A stretch of DNA of 64,000 bases from Flavobacterium orientale (GCF_014638005.1 NZ_BMFG01000010.1:54646-118645), one strand, 5' to 3'. Shown: positions 16,646-25,112, counted from the first letter of the stretch. The notes: generated from the sequence alone by a model not told the origin. Numbers and translations: made by a program.

Positions 16646-17026
16646 ATGAGAGAAAATGAAATGTTAGAAAAAGACGAAATTTTTTCTAAAGTTTTAAGAG
16701 CAGGAAGAAGAACTTATTTCTTCGATGTACGTTCAACAAAAGCGGATGACTACTACATCACCATTACTGAAAGTAAAAAATTTACAGAAGAAGATGGTTC
16801 ATTCCATTTCAAAAAACACAAAATCTATTTATATAAAGAAGATTTTGCAGCGTTTAAAGAAATTCTTGACGAAATGACCACTTTTGTTTTAGAGAACAAA
16901 GGAGAAGAAGTAATCTCTGAAAGACATCAGAAAGACTTTAAAAAAGAATTCGCTTCTGATGAAGAACCAACTTCAGAAAACTCAACAAAATCAAGTTATA
17001 CTGATATTGATTTTGACGATATCTAA
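16646..17026 (+). CDS. PUR-alpha-like nucleic-acid-binding protein (DUF3276)
   Basis: 126 residues. The N-terminal ~90 residues (EIFSKVLRAGRRTYFFDVRSTKADDYYITITESKK...FHFKKHKIYLYKEDFAAFKEIL) form one PUR repeat of the DUF3276 type, which binds single-stranded nucleic acid in characterised relatives. The acidic tail (SDEEPTSENSTKSSYTDIDFDDI) is probably disordered. Typical of Bacteroidota. A strong terminator begins 7 bp after the stop. Confidence 0.92.
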   Translation: MRENEMLEKDEIFSKVLRAGRRTYFFDVRSTKADDYYITITESKKFTEEDGSFHFKKHKIYLYKEDFAAFKEILDEMTTFVLENKGEEVISERHQKDFKKEFASDEEPTSENSTKSSYTDIDFDDI

Positions 17027-17032
17027 AAAAGT

Positions 17033-17061
17033 ATCCCCGAAAGTTTCGGGGATTTTTTTTT
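17033..17061. terminator. Bidirectional terminator between DUF3276 and the CsaA-like gene
   Basis: ATCCCCGAAA / TTTCGGGGAT (17033-17042 with 17044-17053) followed on the plus strand by nine T. On the minus strand it is followed by ACTTTTTT. It separates two convergent genes. Confidence 0.88.
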
Positions 17062-17392
17062 ATCCTATTCGCAAACCATTGTCAACTTTACTATCAGGAT
17101 GCAGCAATATCACATCCCCCTCATCACCTACTGCACCCAAAACTAAACATTCACTCATGAATTTTCCAATTTGCTTTTTGGGAAAATTTACAACCGCAAC
17201 AATTTGTCTGTTTACTAATTCCTCTTTTGAATAGCGTTTTGTTATTTGTGCTGATGTTTTTAGAATCCCAAGAGAGGTTCCAAAATCGATATGCAATTGA
17301 TAAGCCGGTTTTCGAGCTTCCGGAAAATCATTGACTTCCAATATGGTTCCAACACGCATTTCTACTTTTTCAAACGCTTCCCAAGTTAACAT
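17060..17392 (-). CDS. tRNA-binding domain protein, CsaA-like
   Basis: 110 residues forming a single OB-fold EMAP/CsaA domain: FEKVEMRVGTILEVNDFPEARKPAYQLHIDFG, TSAQITKRYS, NRQIVAVVNFPKKQIGKFMSECLVLGA, DEGDVILLHPD. In the family it binds tRNA and has been proposed as a secretion-related chaperone in Bacillus. Divergent from the thioredoxin-family gene with 99 bp between the starts. Confidence 0.92.
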   Translation of the reverse strand: MLTWEAFEKVEMRVGTILEVNDFPEARKPAYQLHIDFGTSLGILKTSAQITKRYSKEELVNRQIVAVVNFPKKQIGKFMSECLVLGAVGDEGDVILLHPDSKVDNGLRIG

Positions 17393-17491
17393 AATTGCTT
17401 CTTTTTATATTTGAAGTTAAATTTATAAAAAAAAGAAATTTAAAGTAAGTCCTTTTTCATAACTTTAGCATAAAATCAACCTGTTTTAAAA

Positions 17492-18049
17492 ATGGCCAGA
17501 ACCGAATCAAAAATGTTACCCCTTGGAACCTTTGCTCCAAAATTTAATTTAAAAGACACTAATTCGGCATTTCACAAAAGCTATGACGAAATTAAAGGCG
17601 AAAAAGGAATTTTAGTGATGTTTATTTGTAATCATTGTCCTTTTGTGCATCACGTTATGGAAGAAATCATCAGAGTTGCAAATGATTATAGAGTTCAAGG
17701 AATTGGTATTGTTGCCATTTCCAGTAACGATATTCAAATTCAACCTCTTGACAGTCCGGAATTGATGACCGAATTTGCCTTTGAAAACAATTTTGAATTT
17801 CCTTATTTGTATGATGAAACGCAAGAAGTTGCAAAAGCCTACGATGCTGCCTGTACGCCAGATTTCTTTTTGTTTGATGCGTCAGACAAATTGGTTTACA
17901 GAGGACAATTGGACGATTCAAGACCAGGAAACGGCATTCCGTTGAGCGGCAGTGATTTGAGAGGAGCCATTGATAGTTTGTTGTACAACCGCACTATCAA
18001 TCCCAATCAAAAACCGAGTATTGGGTGCAATATTAAATGGAGAGAATAA
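17492..18049 (+). CDS. Thioredoxin-like/AhpC-TSA family redox protein
   Basis: 185 residues with a redoxin fold: APKFNLKDTNSAFH, GILVMFICNHCPFVHHVMEEIIRVANDY, then CTPDFFLFDASDKLVYRGQLDDSRPG and a C-terminal GCNIKW. The reactive pair is CNHC, a CxxC at the start of the first long helix. There is no signal peptide, so it is probably cytosolic. In this subfamily the CNHCPFV motif replaces the WCGPC of thioredoxin, and the partner is unknown. It ends 1 bp before the stop of the convergent gene. Confidence 0.88.
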   Translation: MARTESKMLPLGTFAPKFNLKDTNSAFHKSYDEIKGEKGILVMFICNHCPFVHHVMEEIIRVANDYRVQGIGIVAISSNDIQIQPLDSPELMTEFAFENNFEFPYLYDETQEVAKAYDAACTPDFFLFDASDKLVYRGQLDDSRPGNGIPLSGSDLRGAIDSLLYNRTINPNQKPSIGCNIKWRE

Positions 18050-18050
18050 A

Positions 18051-18596
18051 CTATTTTTTGGTTAAATACACTTCAATTGGACGATTGGTTTTGGGACCAA
18101 ATTGTTGAGCTTGGCGTTCATTTTCTGACGAACAAAGCACATACATATTAAAAGGATATAACTGAATTAATTGGGTTTGAAAACTTCCACCGTTTTCATC
18201 GCCATCGACATCTTCTACTTTTAAAAAATAATTTTCAGCGTTAAAAGTATTGGTAACAGAAAGTAAGTAATGTTCTTTGGCAAATGGAAAAAACCATCGG
18301 CTTTCGGTAGTGTCGGCATCAACTTTAGCTCCGTTTTTATCAATTTTATAATTCATTGAAAAAACCAAAGGTTCGTTTCGTTTTGTCCAACTCAATAGGT
18401 TATTTACATTGATGACTTCACGTCCTAAACTGTCGGCGATTGAAATGCGTAAATTTTTAATTGTTTCCGATTTGCCCACTTCATTTACTTTCACCACCAA
18501 ATAGGAAGTAAAATCATAACCACAATGTTGACCGGTTATAACTTGTCCTTTAACGGAAAATGAAAACAAAAGCAAAAAGTATAAAAAATAACGCAT
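18051..18596 (-). CDS. Exported protein of unknown function
   Basis: 181 residues with a signal peptide (MRYFLYFLLLFSFSVKGQ), then a beta-rich mature part without recognisable family: YDFTSYLVVKVNEVG, IADSLGREV, YFLKVEDVDGDENGGSF, YPFNMYVLCSSENER. The DVDGDENGG stretch could bind calcium, but this is speculative. There is one Cys near the mature N-terminus (QHCGYDF) and one near the end. Codon usage is like its neighbours. It lies alone between convergent and co-directional neighbours. Confidence 0.7.
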   Translation of the reverse strand: MRYFLYFLLLFSFSVKGQVITGQHCGYDFTSYLVVKVNEVGKSETIKNLRISIADSLGREVINVNNLLSWTKRNEPLVFSMNYKIDKNGAKVDADTTESRWFFPFAKEHYLLSVTNTFNAENYFLKVEDVDGDENGGSFQTQLIQLYPFNMYVLCSSENERQAQQFGPKTNRPIEVYLTKK

Positions 18597-18642
18597 AATT
18601 AAATGTAGACTGTAAAGTTACGAAAGCAAAAGTTATTCCAAA

Positions 18643-18680
18643 AAAAAACAAAGCATCATTTCTGAATACTTTGTTTTTTT
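18643..18680 (-). terminator. Terminator after the cyclophilin-FKBP gene
   Basis: 11-bp stem AAAAAACAAAG / CTTTGTTTTTT (18643-18653 with 18669-18679). Read on the minus strand it ends in a long T-run. It lies 53 bp past the stop of the immunophilin gene. Confidence 0.75.
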
Positions 18681-18732
18681 TATAAAATTTTATATTATAG
18701 TGAGGTTAACCCATTACCTATTCTATTCTATT

Positions 18733-19665
18733 CTATTTTACATTCATCAATTCTACATCAAAAATCAAAGTCGCATCAGGTGGAATTACACCTCCGGCAC
18801 CACGAGAACCGTAGCCCAAGAAAGATGGTATCACAAAACGAGCTTTGTCACCAACTTGTAACAATTGAATGCCTTCGTCCCAACCTTCAATAACCTGACC
18901 AATTCCTAAGGTAAAATCAATAGGTTGTTTTCTTTTGTAAGAAGAATCGAAAACCATTCCGTTTTCTAGCGAACCTGAATAATGAACCGAAACTGTTTTT
19001 CCTTTTTCAGCTTGTTTACCGTTTCCTTTTTGGATAAATTTATAACGTAAACCACTTTCTGTTTTTTCAAAACCGGCTGCTAATTTCTCTAATGCTTCTT
19101 CTGCTTTTTGTTTTTCTTCGGCAATTCTTTTTTCGCGAGAACCTTCAAAAGTTCTGAATGCTTCGATGGCATTCCATTTTTGAGCTTCCTCACCTACTCG
19201 AAGGATTTCTAAAGTTTCTAACACATCGCCTTGTGCAATAGCATCTACTATATCTTGACCTTCAACTACATTTCCAAAAACCGAATGCTTATTATCTAAC
19301 CAAGGAGTTGCTACGTGCGTGATGAAAAATTGTGACCCGTTTGAACCCGGTCCTGCATTTGCCATAGACAAAACACCTGGTGTATCATGACGTAAATCAG
19401 GGTGAAATTCATCATCAAATTGATAACCCGGTCCACCTGTTCCTTGACCTTTTGGACAACCCCCTTGAATCATGAAATCTGAAATAACTCTGTGAAATTT
19501 TAATCCGTCATAATACGGTTTTCCCATTGGTTTAGCTTCGTTTTCTAATTGTCCTTCGGCTAAGCCAACAAAGTTTCCTACTGTTCCCGGTGTTTTATCG
19601 TGTGTCAATTTTACTAAAATGGTACCTTTTGTGGTATTGAATTTAGCGTATATTCCGTTTTCCAT
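18733..19665 (-). CDS. Dual-domain peptidyl-prolyl isomerase: cyclophilin fused to FKBP
   Basis: 310 residues, no signal peptide. Residues ~1-165 are a cyclophilin ([28 protein letters not shown], then [25 protein letters not shown]). A charged helical linker follows ([20 protein letters not shown]). Residues ~205-310 are an FKBP ([22 protein letters not shown], then [26 protein letters not shown]). Most active-site residues of both folds are visible (His-Arg and the FFIT strand; the Tyr, Asp, Phe and Trp of FKBP). Such cyclophilin-FKBP fusions (CFBP class) have been described in Flavobacterium. The cytosolic location is inferred from the lack of a signal. Confidence 0.95.
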   Translation of the reverse strand: MENGIYAKFNTTKGTILVKLTHDKTPGTVGNFVGLAEGQLENEAKPMGKPYYDGLKFHRVISDFMIQGGCPKGQGTGGPGYQFDDEFHPDLRHDTPGVLSMANAGPGSNGSQFFITHVATPWLDNKHSVFGNVVEGQDIVDAIAQGDVLETLEILRVGEEAQKWNAIEAFRTFEGSREKRIAEEKQKAEEALEKLAAGFEKTESGLRYKFIQKGNGKQAEKGKTVSVHYSGSLENGMVFDSSYKRKQPIDFTLGIGQVIEGWDEGIQLLQVGDKARFVIPSFLGYGSRGAGGVIPPDATLIFDVELMNVK

Positions 19666-19691
19666 TGATTTGATTTATTTTAATTGAGGTG

Positions 19692-19699
19692 CAAATTTA
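19692..19699 (-). promoter_or_regulatory. -7 promoter box of the cyclophilin-FKBP gene
   Basis: The minus strand reads TAAATTTG, a perfect TAnnTTTG, 26 bp before the ATG; no clear -33 box. Confidence 0.5.
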
Positions 19700-19707
19700 A
19701 GATATTA

Positions 19708-19737
19708 TTGTTGATTAACCTTAAAATTGTACTTTTG
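19708..19737 (+). promoter_or_regulatory. Promoter of the DUF1569 gene
   Basis: TTG at 19708-19710, 19 bases, then TACTTTTG at 19730-19737: both Bacteroidota promoter elements at consensus spacing, 22 bp before the ATG. Confidence 0.7.
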
Positions 19738-19759
19738 AATAACTCAAAAATTTAAAAAA

Positions 19760-20209
19760 ATGGCTTCCATCTTTGATAAAAATGATAATGCAGTACTCAT
19801 TAGCAGAATTACTGCTTTAACTCCCGAAACGCAACCTAGGTGGGGAAAAATGAATGTGGGTCAAATGCTTTCACATTGCCAAGCTCCTATTGATGTGGCT
19901 TTTGGAGATGTGAAATTAAAATCGAATATTGTTTTTTTACTGTTGGGAAGGATTTTTAAAAAGAAAATTCTGGCTGCCCCATTATTTAAGAAAAATGCGA
20001 TGACCGAACCCAGTTTTATTAGAACCGGAGCTTACGATTTTGAGGAAACCAAAGCAGAATTAATCGCAAAAGTGAAACGTTTTGGGGAAGAAGGAACGGC
20101 TTGCATTATAGTTGAAAAACATCCTTTCTTTGGGAAAATGACTTTTGAAGAGTGGGATAATTTGCAATGGAAGCACTTAAATCATCATTTGAAACAATTT
20201 GGTGTGTGA
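19760..20209 (+). CDS. DUF1569 (DinB-like) protein
   Basis: 149 residues: RWGKMNVGQMLSHCQAPIDVAFGD, HPFFGKMTFEEWDNLQWKHLNHHLKQFGV. The pattern of an N-terminal helix with a conserved His (LSHC) and a C-terminal WKHLNHHLKQF matches DUF1569, a DinB-superfamily four-helix bundle in which three His often bind a metal. Reaction unknown; some relatives act in thiol-dependent detoxification. Preceded by a good promoter and followed by a 490-bp gap, so it is probably monocistronic. Confidence 0.85.
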   Translation: MASIFDKNDNAVLISRITALTPETQPRWGKMNVGQMLSHCQAPIDVAFGDVKLKSNIVFLLLGRIFKKKILAAPLFKKNAMTEPSFIRTGAYDFEETKAELIAKVKRFGEEGTACIIVEKHPFFGKMTFEEWDNLQWKHLNHHLKQFGV

Positions 20210-20702
20210 TTAAAATAAGGATAGCAATAATTTTCGTAAAAGTTTTCGTCGCATTAAAGTCGAAGTATCGTCGAAGTATCGTCGAAGTATCGTCGAAGTA
20301 ATATCGAACTTGACCCGTCCTGAAGTGATTCATCGGAATGTTATTGTTGTACTATCATTAGCATAAAGTTTTAACAAAGGGTACCACAACTATGGCTTAG
20401 CTATGGGGTTTGTATGTCTTTGCCTACTAGTAAGGTTGCTTTGACCCGCCTTGAAATAACCCTCCCGATTATTAAATAAATCCTATTATCGTTATAATTG
20501 TTTATTTAATAGTAAAAATTATTATTATAATTCATCCCTCTTTTATTTGCTTTTTCAGATTGTCAATGCGTTTGATTGGCTGTTAAATACTAGCAATTTA
20601 TCTAGTAGGAACTTCTAAAAAAGTCAAAATTATTCTTTATTGTTTAAAAGCAACTTCATTAAAAGTTAGTACTTTTACAAACTTAAATTTTGAACCAAAG
20701 CC
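20210..20702. other. Gene-free 490-bp region with repeat remnants
   Basis: No supportable ORF on either strand. It holds the 11-bp tandem array, two direct copies of TTGACCCGyCyTGAA (20310-20324 and 20441-20455) that look like insertion-sequence ends or a dispersed repeat, a CTATGG-rich stretch between them and a very AT-rich tail ahead of trmD. The open frame at 20106-20333 on the minus strand is low-complexity and was rejected. Confidence 0.6.
20248..20302. repeat. 11-bp tandem repeat (GTCGAAGTATC)
   Basis: About 3.8 copies of GTCGAAGTATC at 20259-20299, three of them exact, flanked by one degenerate unit on the left (GTCGCATTAAA) and a decaying copy on the right. The period equals roughly one helical turn. 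No gene overlaps it. Likely slippage-generated or a binding-site array. Confidence 0.85.
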
Positions 20703-21380
20703 ATGCGAATTGATATCATTACTGTTTTACCCGAACTTTTGAAAAGTCCTTTTGAGGCGTCGATTTTGAAACGTGCTATCGATAAGGGTTTGGTGGAAGT
20801 TTATGTGCATAATTTGCGTGATTATACGACCAACAAGCAGAAAAGTGTGGACGATTATCAGTTTGGTGGTGGTGCCGGAATGGTGATGTCGATTCAGCCG
20901 ATTGACGATTGCATAGCGAAATTGAAAAGCGAACGCGACTATGACGAGGTGATTTATATGTCTCCGGATGGTGAAACGCTGAATCAAAAAATGGCGAATT
21001 CGATGTCGATGTTGCAGAATATTATTATTCTTTGCGGACATTATAAAGGTGTTGACCAACGGGTTCGTGATCATTTTATTACGAAAGAAATTTCGATTGG
21101 TGATTATGTGCTTTCGGGTGGTGAATTGGGTGCGGCGGTTTTAAGTGATGCGATAATTCGGTTGATTCCCGGTGTTTTGAGTAATGAAACGTCGGCTTTG
21201 ACAGATAGTTTTCAGGATAATTTGTTGTCAGGACCGATTTATACTCGTCCCGCAGAATACAAAGGTTGGAAAGTGCCTGATGTGCTGTTAAGCGGAAATT
21301 TTGCCGAAATTGATAAATGGCGGGAGAATCAAGCGTATGAGCATACGAAGAATAGACGGCCTGATTTATTGGAGGAGTAG
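20703..21380 (+). CDS. trmD: tRNA (guanine-37-N1)-methyltransferase
   Basis: SAM-dependent SPOUT enzyme that methylates G37 of tRNAs with a G at position 36, preventing +1 frameshifting. Diagnostic segments: [53 protein letters not shown] (knotted SAM site) and [20 protein letters not shown]. Length 225 is normal. The gene is not in an rpsP-rimM-rplS cluster here. Its GC content and codon use seem higher than in its surroundings. The next gene begins after a heptad repeat. Confidence 0.97.
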   Translation: MRIDIITVLPELLKSPFEASILKRAIDKGLVEVYVHNLRDYTTNKQKSVDDYQFGGGAGMVMSIQPIDDCIAKLKSERDYDEVIYMSPDGETLNQKMANSMSMLQNIIILCGHYKGVDQRVRDHFITKEISIGDYVLSGGELGAAVLSDAIIRLIPGVLSNETSALTDSFQDNLLSGPIYTRPAEYKGWKVPDVLLSGNFAEIDKWRENQAYEHTKNRRPDLLEE

Positions 21381-21383
21381 TTT

Positions 21384-21425
21384 TCCGTTGTCTGTTGTCT
21401 GTTATCCGTTGTCTGTTATCCGTTG
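21384..21425 (+). repeat. Heptad repeat between trmD and the HipA-like gene
   Basis: Six perfect-phase 7-base units, alternating TCCGTTG with TCTGTTG or TCTGTTA, from 21384 to 21425. The last unit supplies the TTG of the following promoter. The sense orientation and the position between co-directional genes match the heptads at 32587-32628. Confidence 0.85.
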
Positions 21426-21451
21426 AGGCGGTTTAGTTTTCACTATCTTTG
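21423..21451 (+). promoter_or_regulatory. Promoter of the HipA-like/DUF3037 operon
   Basis: TTG (21423-21425), 18 bases, TATCTTTG (21444-21451), 19 bp before the ATG. The -33 TTG is the end of the sixth heptad unit, so a change in repeat number could alter the promoter's upstream context. Confidence 0.65.
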
Positions 21452-21470
21452 TTATTGAAATTCCAACTTT

Positions 21471-22259
21471 ATGCACACCAATTTACGAACGGTAAATGTT
21501 ACTCGCTACATCACTCCTTTACGTGAAGGGGGTTCTTTACCTGCTTTGGCCGAAGCCGATGATGATTTTAAGTATGTTTTAAAATTTCGTGGTGCAGGTC
21601 ACGGAGTGAAAGCGTTGATTGCTGAATTTTTGGGTGGTCAAATTGCACAGTTTTTGGGTTTGCCTGTTCCTGAATTGGTTTTTGCATCACTTGACGAAGC
21701 TTTTGGAAGAACCGAAGGTGATGAGGAAATTCAGGATTTATTGCAAGGAAGTCAAGGTCTTAATTTAGGTTTGCATTTTCTTTCGGGAGCATTAACTTAT
21801 GATGCTGCTGTGAATGATTGTGATGCCCTTTTAGCCTCCAAAATTGTTTGGTTAGATGCTTATATTACTAATGTTGACCGCACTTTTAAGAACACCAACT
21901 TATTGATTTGGAAAAAGGAACTTTGGTTAATTGATCACGGTGCTGCGTTTTATTTTCACCATTCGTGGGATAATTGGGAAACAACTGCGTTGACTCCGTT
22001 TGCATTGATTAAAGACCACGTTTTATTGCCTAAAGCCACTCGTTTGGAGGAAGTAAACACCAATTTTACAGCCAAATTAAACGATACTGTTTTACGTGAA
22101 ATTGTAAATCAAATTCCGGAAGACTGGTTACTTTGGGAAAATCAAGCAATAACTCCGACTGAAATAAAAGAAGTTTATTTTCAATTTTTGTCCATTCGAT
22201 TGGCCAATGCATCCGTATTTTTAAAACAAGCACAAGATGTCCGCACCACACTTATATGA
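21471..22259 (+). CDS. HipA-like kinase
   Basis: 262 residues. A candidate ATP-contacting Lys lies in YVLKFRG (K38). The catalytic loop is NVDRTFKNTNLL (D136, N141), and the metal-binding Asp is in LIDHGAAF (D155). These match the C-terminal kinase core of HipA-family Ser/Thr kinases. The N-terminal subdomain of classic HipA is missing and there is no adjacent HipB-type antitoxin. It overlaps the next gene (DUF3037) by 23 bases, so the two are almost certainly a unit. Target unknown; do not assume toxin function. Confidence 0.85.
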   Translation: MHTNLRTVNVTRYITPLREGGSLPALAEADDDFKYVLKFRGAGHGVKALIAEFLGGQIAQFLGLPVPELVFASLDEAFGRTEGDEEIQDLLQGSQGLNLGLHFLSGALTYDAAVNDCDALLASKIVWLDAYITNVDRTFKNTNLLIWKKELWLIDHGAAFYFHHSWDNWETTALTPFALIKDHVLLPKATRLEEVNTNFTAKLNDTVLREIVNQIPEDWLLWENQAITPTEIKEVYFQFLSIRLANASVFLKQAQDVRTTLI

Positions 22260-22620
22260 GTACGCCGTAATCCGCGTTGTACCAAGGGTGGAACGTGAGG
22301 AATTTATTAATATTGGTTTGATGGTTTTTTGTAAACATCAAAAATATTTACGGATTCAGGTTGAAATTCCGGATGAAAAAATTCGTTTGCTAGCTACTGA
22401 ATTTGATTTATCTCAACTAAAAATAAATGTAGACGCTTTTTTAAAAATCTGTTCAGGTAATAAAGACGGTGGTCCGATTGCGGCTTTTGATATGGCAGAG
22501 CGATTTAGATGGTTGACTGCCGTGAAGAGTTCGAGTTTACAAACTTCCAGACCACATTCGGGTTTGAGTGTTGATTTGGATGGTACTTTTGAACGATTGT
22601 ATGCGGAGTTGGTGTTGTAA
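22237..22620 (+). CDS. DUF3037 protein, partner of the HipA-like kinase
   Basis: 127 residues: YEYAVIRVVPRVEREEFINIGLMVFC, then AAFDMAERFRWLTAVKSSSLQTSRPHSGLSVD, which is the DUF3037 signature. The ATG at 22237 lies inside the end of the kinase gene (23-base overlap in another frame), which suggests translational coupling. I know this HipA-kinase/DUF3037 pairing as a recurrent neighbourhood in bacteria, but no mechanism is established. Soluble; no membrane or signal segments. Confidence 0.85.
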   Translation: MSAPHLYEYAVIRVVPRVEREEFINIGLMVFCKHQKYLRIQVEIPDEKIRLLATEFDLSQLKINVDAFLKICSGNKDGGPIAAFDMAERFRWLTAVKSSSLQTSRPHSGLSVDLDGTFERLYAELVL

Positions 22621-22662
22621 ATGAATCTCAATTCTACCTTATAAAAACTAGAAAAACAGAAT

Positions 22663-23676
22663 ATGACTCCTATCAAAACGGCCCTTTTAGCCTACGGATT
22701 TTCCGGAAAGATTTTTCACGCTCCTTTTTTGGCTATGAATAAAGGTTTTGAATTGTATGCTGTTTTAGAACGCAATAATCAAAAAGCCAAGCAGGATTTT
22801 CCGGATGTGAAAAGTTATGCTACGCTAGAAGAACTTTTGGCTGATGATTCGATTGAATTGATAGTTGTGAATACGCCCAACAACACGCATTTTGAATTGG
22901 CTAAACAATGTTTGCAAACAAAAAAACACGTCTTGTTAGAAAAACCTGCAACAGCGACACCAGAAGAATTTTCGGAGTTAATGGAACTAGCCCAATCGGT
23001 GAACAAACAACTTTTAATTTATCAAAACCGACGATGGAGCAGTGATATTTGTGCTGCAAAAGAAATTATAAAATCGGGAAAATTAGGCGATATCATTGAA
23101 ATTCACTTGCGTTTTGATCGCTTTCGCCCCGATATTAGTGCGAAAGCATTTAAAGAAAATGAATTGCCCGGAAGCGGCATTTTGTATGATTTAGGTTCGC
23201 ATTTAATTGACCAAGCGATTTCCATTTTCGGTAAACCAAAAAAGCATTATGTGCAGAAAGGAATGTATCGAAATGGCACTTTGGTAGATGATTATGCGTT
23301 TGTGCATCTTTTGTTTGAAAATCAGGTGAATGCTTTTATAACTGTGAGCTTACACGTACTTGATGTTCTACCGGGAATTGTGATTCACGGCACAAAAGGA
23401 AGTTTCATCAAAGATTTTTGTGACGAACAAGAAAATCAGTTGATGGCAGGAATGGCTCCGAATCATCCTGATTTTGGATTGGAATTGGAAAGCAAAGAGG
23501 GAAAATTGACTTATGTTGATGAAAATAACAATGTGATTACAGAACAAATTCCTTCTCAAAAAGGAAATTTTAATGGTTTATTTGATGAAGTGTATGCGTG
23601 CATTCGTGAACACAAACCCTTTTCTGTCACAAATGAAGCTATTTTGGAACAAATCAAAATAGTAAGTACGGTTTAA
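22663..23676 (+). CDS. Gfo/Idh/MocA family oxidoreductase
   Basis: 337 residues. An N-terminal Rossmann domain (KTALLAYGFSGKIFHAPFL; VVNTPNNTHFELAKQCL; LLEKPATATPEEF with the catalytic Lys) is followed by a C-terminal alpha/beta domain (NRRWSSDICAAKEII, GSGILYDLGSHLIDQAISIFG with the active-site Asp/His). NAD(P)-dependent sugar, inositol or related dehydrogenase by family; substrate not predictable. It starts 42 bp after DUF3037 and may be co-transcribed with it. Confidence 0.93.
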   Translation: MTPIKTALLAYGFSGKIFHAPFLAMNKGFELYAVLERNNQKAKQDFPDVKSYATLEELLADDSIELIVVNTPNNTHFELAKQCLQTKKHVLLEKPATATPEEFSELMELAQSVNKQLLIYQNRRWSSDICAAKEIIKSGKLGDIIEIHLRFDRFRPDISAKAFKENELPGSGILYDLGSHLIDQAISIFGKPKKHYVQKGMYRNGTLVDDYAFVHLLFENQVNAFITVSLHVLDVLPGIVIHGTKGSFIKDFCDEQENQLMAGMAPNHPDFGLELESKEGKLTYVDENNNVITEQIPSQKGNFNGLFDEVYACIREHKPFSVTNEAILEQIKIVSTV

Positions 23677-23713
23677 GCTGTGATTATTTTTCTTTAAGCA
23701 ATAAAAAAACATA

Positions 23714-23756
23714 TAGCATCACACAAATAATAGAAGACCTTATTTGTGTGATGCTA
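23714..23756. terminator. Strong hairpin terminator between convergent genes
   Basis: Perfect 17-bp stem TAGCATCACACAAATAA with its complement (23714-23730 and 23740-23756), 9-base loop. On the minus strand it is followed by ATGTTTTTTTAT, a good T-run. Serves the lipoprotein gene at 23774 and probably also the oxidoreductase gene. Confidence 0.9.
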
Positions 23757-23773
23757 GTCTTATTTAACTCTAT

Positions 23774-25045
23774 TTAAAAATAAATACACTTTCGAGTTTT
23801 GGCAATCGTACTGTTTTTTGGAATCTCAACTAAAGTTCCGTCAGAGAAGTTGATTCCGAAAACGGTACTAGCAGATGCCTCTGTACTGCTCCAATAAATT
23901 GCGTCTGAGAAATCTCCCAATCCGTTTAAATGTGTGTTGTTGTATAGTAATTCTAACTCTTCAATAGTAGGAAGATGCCAGTTTCTGGGTGCGAAATCTG
24001 AAAGTAATGCCGATTTAGCAGTTAACGTACCATTATTGTCGTCACTACAAAGTAAAGGATTGCTAGCATAATTAATTCCTTCATGATAATTAGCGATTGC
24101 AACAGAATTCATCAAACCATCTCCAATTTCACTATTTTGAGCAAGCAAAACTGACGCATTACTACAGCCCCATTGTTCTTGAATTTGATCTTCGGCAGCA
24201 ATTTCTAAATATTTCCAACCTTCATTATAATCCGTTTTTACATAGGTAATTATTCCTCCATTTGGACCTTCCTGTCCCAGTGAATAGCTACTTGTTGTAC
24301 CACAAGATTTAATCAATTTGATGTTATTTCCGTTGTTTAAAGTTATTAAAACCGAACTAAAATCAGCTTTAAAATTAACATTCCAATACTGTGACACCGT
24401 TGAATTGCCTACTAAATATATATTTAAATGTAACTCTGAATTGATAAATAAAAAGACCCATGTTCCTATATACGTTTCATTTTGATAATGTAATTTAATA
24501 CTACCATCAAAATTTGCTTCAAAAAAAGCACCTGCAAATTTGTTGTCAAAAAAACCGGAATGGTAAGGTATTTTCCAAACGCAGCTATTTCCATTTGCAT
24601 CTGAAAATAAACCACTACAATAAGCAACAATATCGTCATGAGTGCAAAAATCAAGAGCAATTAACAATTCACTATTGTTTGAAATTGTAAACATGCCTCC
24701 CTCCGGCAAGGAAGCAACCAACGGATAACTTATTGATATACCATTGTTTTGGGGTAAATTTTCTAACAAAGAAATCAATTGATTACTTCCAAAAATTTGA
24801 TGAACGGCAACCACGTCTGAAGAATCATTAACCTCTAAAATTGTAAAAGGATAAATAAATTCAATGCAAACAGAGCCTAAAGTAGTGTTTGAAAATTTTG
24901 CAACTCTTAAAAGAGCTTCCATAATTTCAGAATCATTTTGAATGAGTAAACTTTGGTCATATTTTAAATCTACCGGTTCGTTTTCACATGAAAAACTAAA
25001 CCATGATAGGATAAAAAGGATTAAAAAACGTGATGCCTTTTTCAT
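23774..25045 (-). CDS. Lipoprotein with a C-terminal DUF1566/Lcl-type domain
   Basis: 423 residues. Lipoprotein signal FLILFILSWFSFSC (Cys 20), then a beta-rich region of unknown type. The C-terminal ~150 residues (LGQEGPNGGIITYV, EGWKYLEIAAEDQ, NWHLPTIEELELLYNN, AIYWSSTEASASTVFGINFSDG) resemble the DUF1566/Lcl fold, a C-type-lectin-like module found in surface proteins. It is the third gene behind the ECF sigma gene and the barrel protein (67 bp after it), so it is a likely regulon member with a surface-binding role. Confidence 0.78.
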   Translation of the reverse strand: MKKASRFLILFILSWFSFSCENEPVDLKYDQSLLIQNDSEIMEALLRVAKFSNTTLGSVCIEFIYPFTILEVNDSSDVVAVHQIFGSNQLISLLENLPQNNGISISYPLVASLPEGGMFTISNNSELLIALDFCTHDDIVAYCSGLFSDANGNSCVWKIPYHSGFFDNKFAGAFFEANFDGSIKLHYQNETYIGTWVFLFINSELHLNIYLVGNSTVSQYWNVNFKADFSSVLITLNNGNNIKLIKSCGTTSSYSLGQEGPNGGIITYVKTDYNEGWKYLEIAAEDQIQEQWGCSNASVLLAQNSEIGDGLMNSVAIANYHEGINYASNPLLCSDDNNGTLTAKSALLSDFAPRNWHLPTIEELELLYNNTHLNGLGDFSDAIYWSSTEASASTVFGINFSDGTLVEIPKNSTIAKTRKCIYF

Positions 25046-25112
25046 AATTTTTTTGATTTTATTTATTTGACAAACCTGTATTGTGCCTATTTTTCAACAA
25101 TCGTAGTTTTAC

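Noticed and set aside
18643..18680. Small RNA gene upstream of the exported protein at 18051
   Set aside because: The hairpin with T-run is fully explained as the terminator of the cyclophilin-FKBP gene; no promoter box precedes it.
20248..20302. CRISPR array at the 11-bp repeats
   Set aside because: Units are contiguous without spacers and far too short; no cas genes are in the window.
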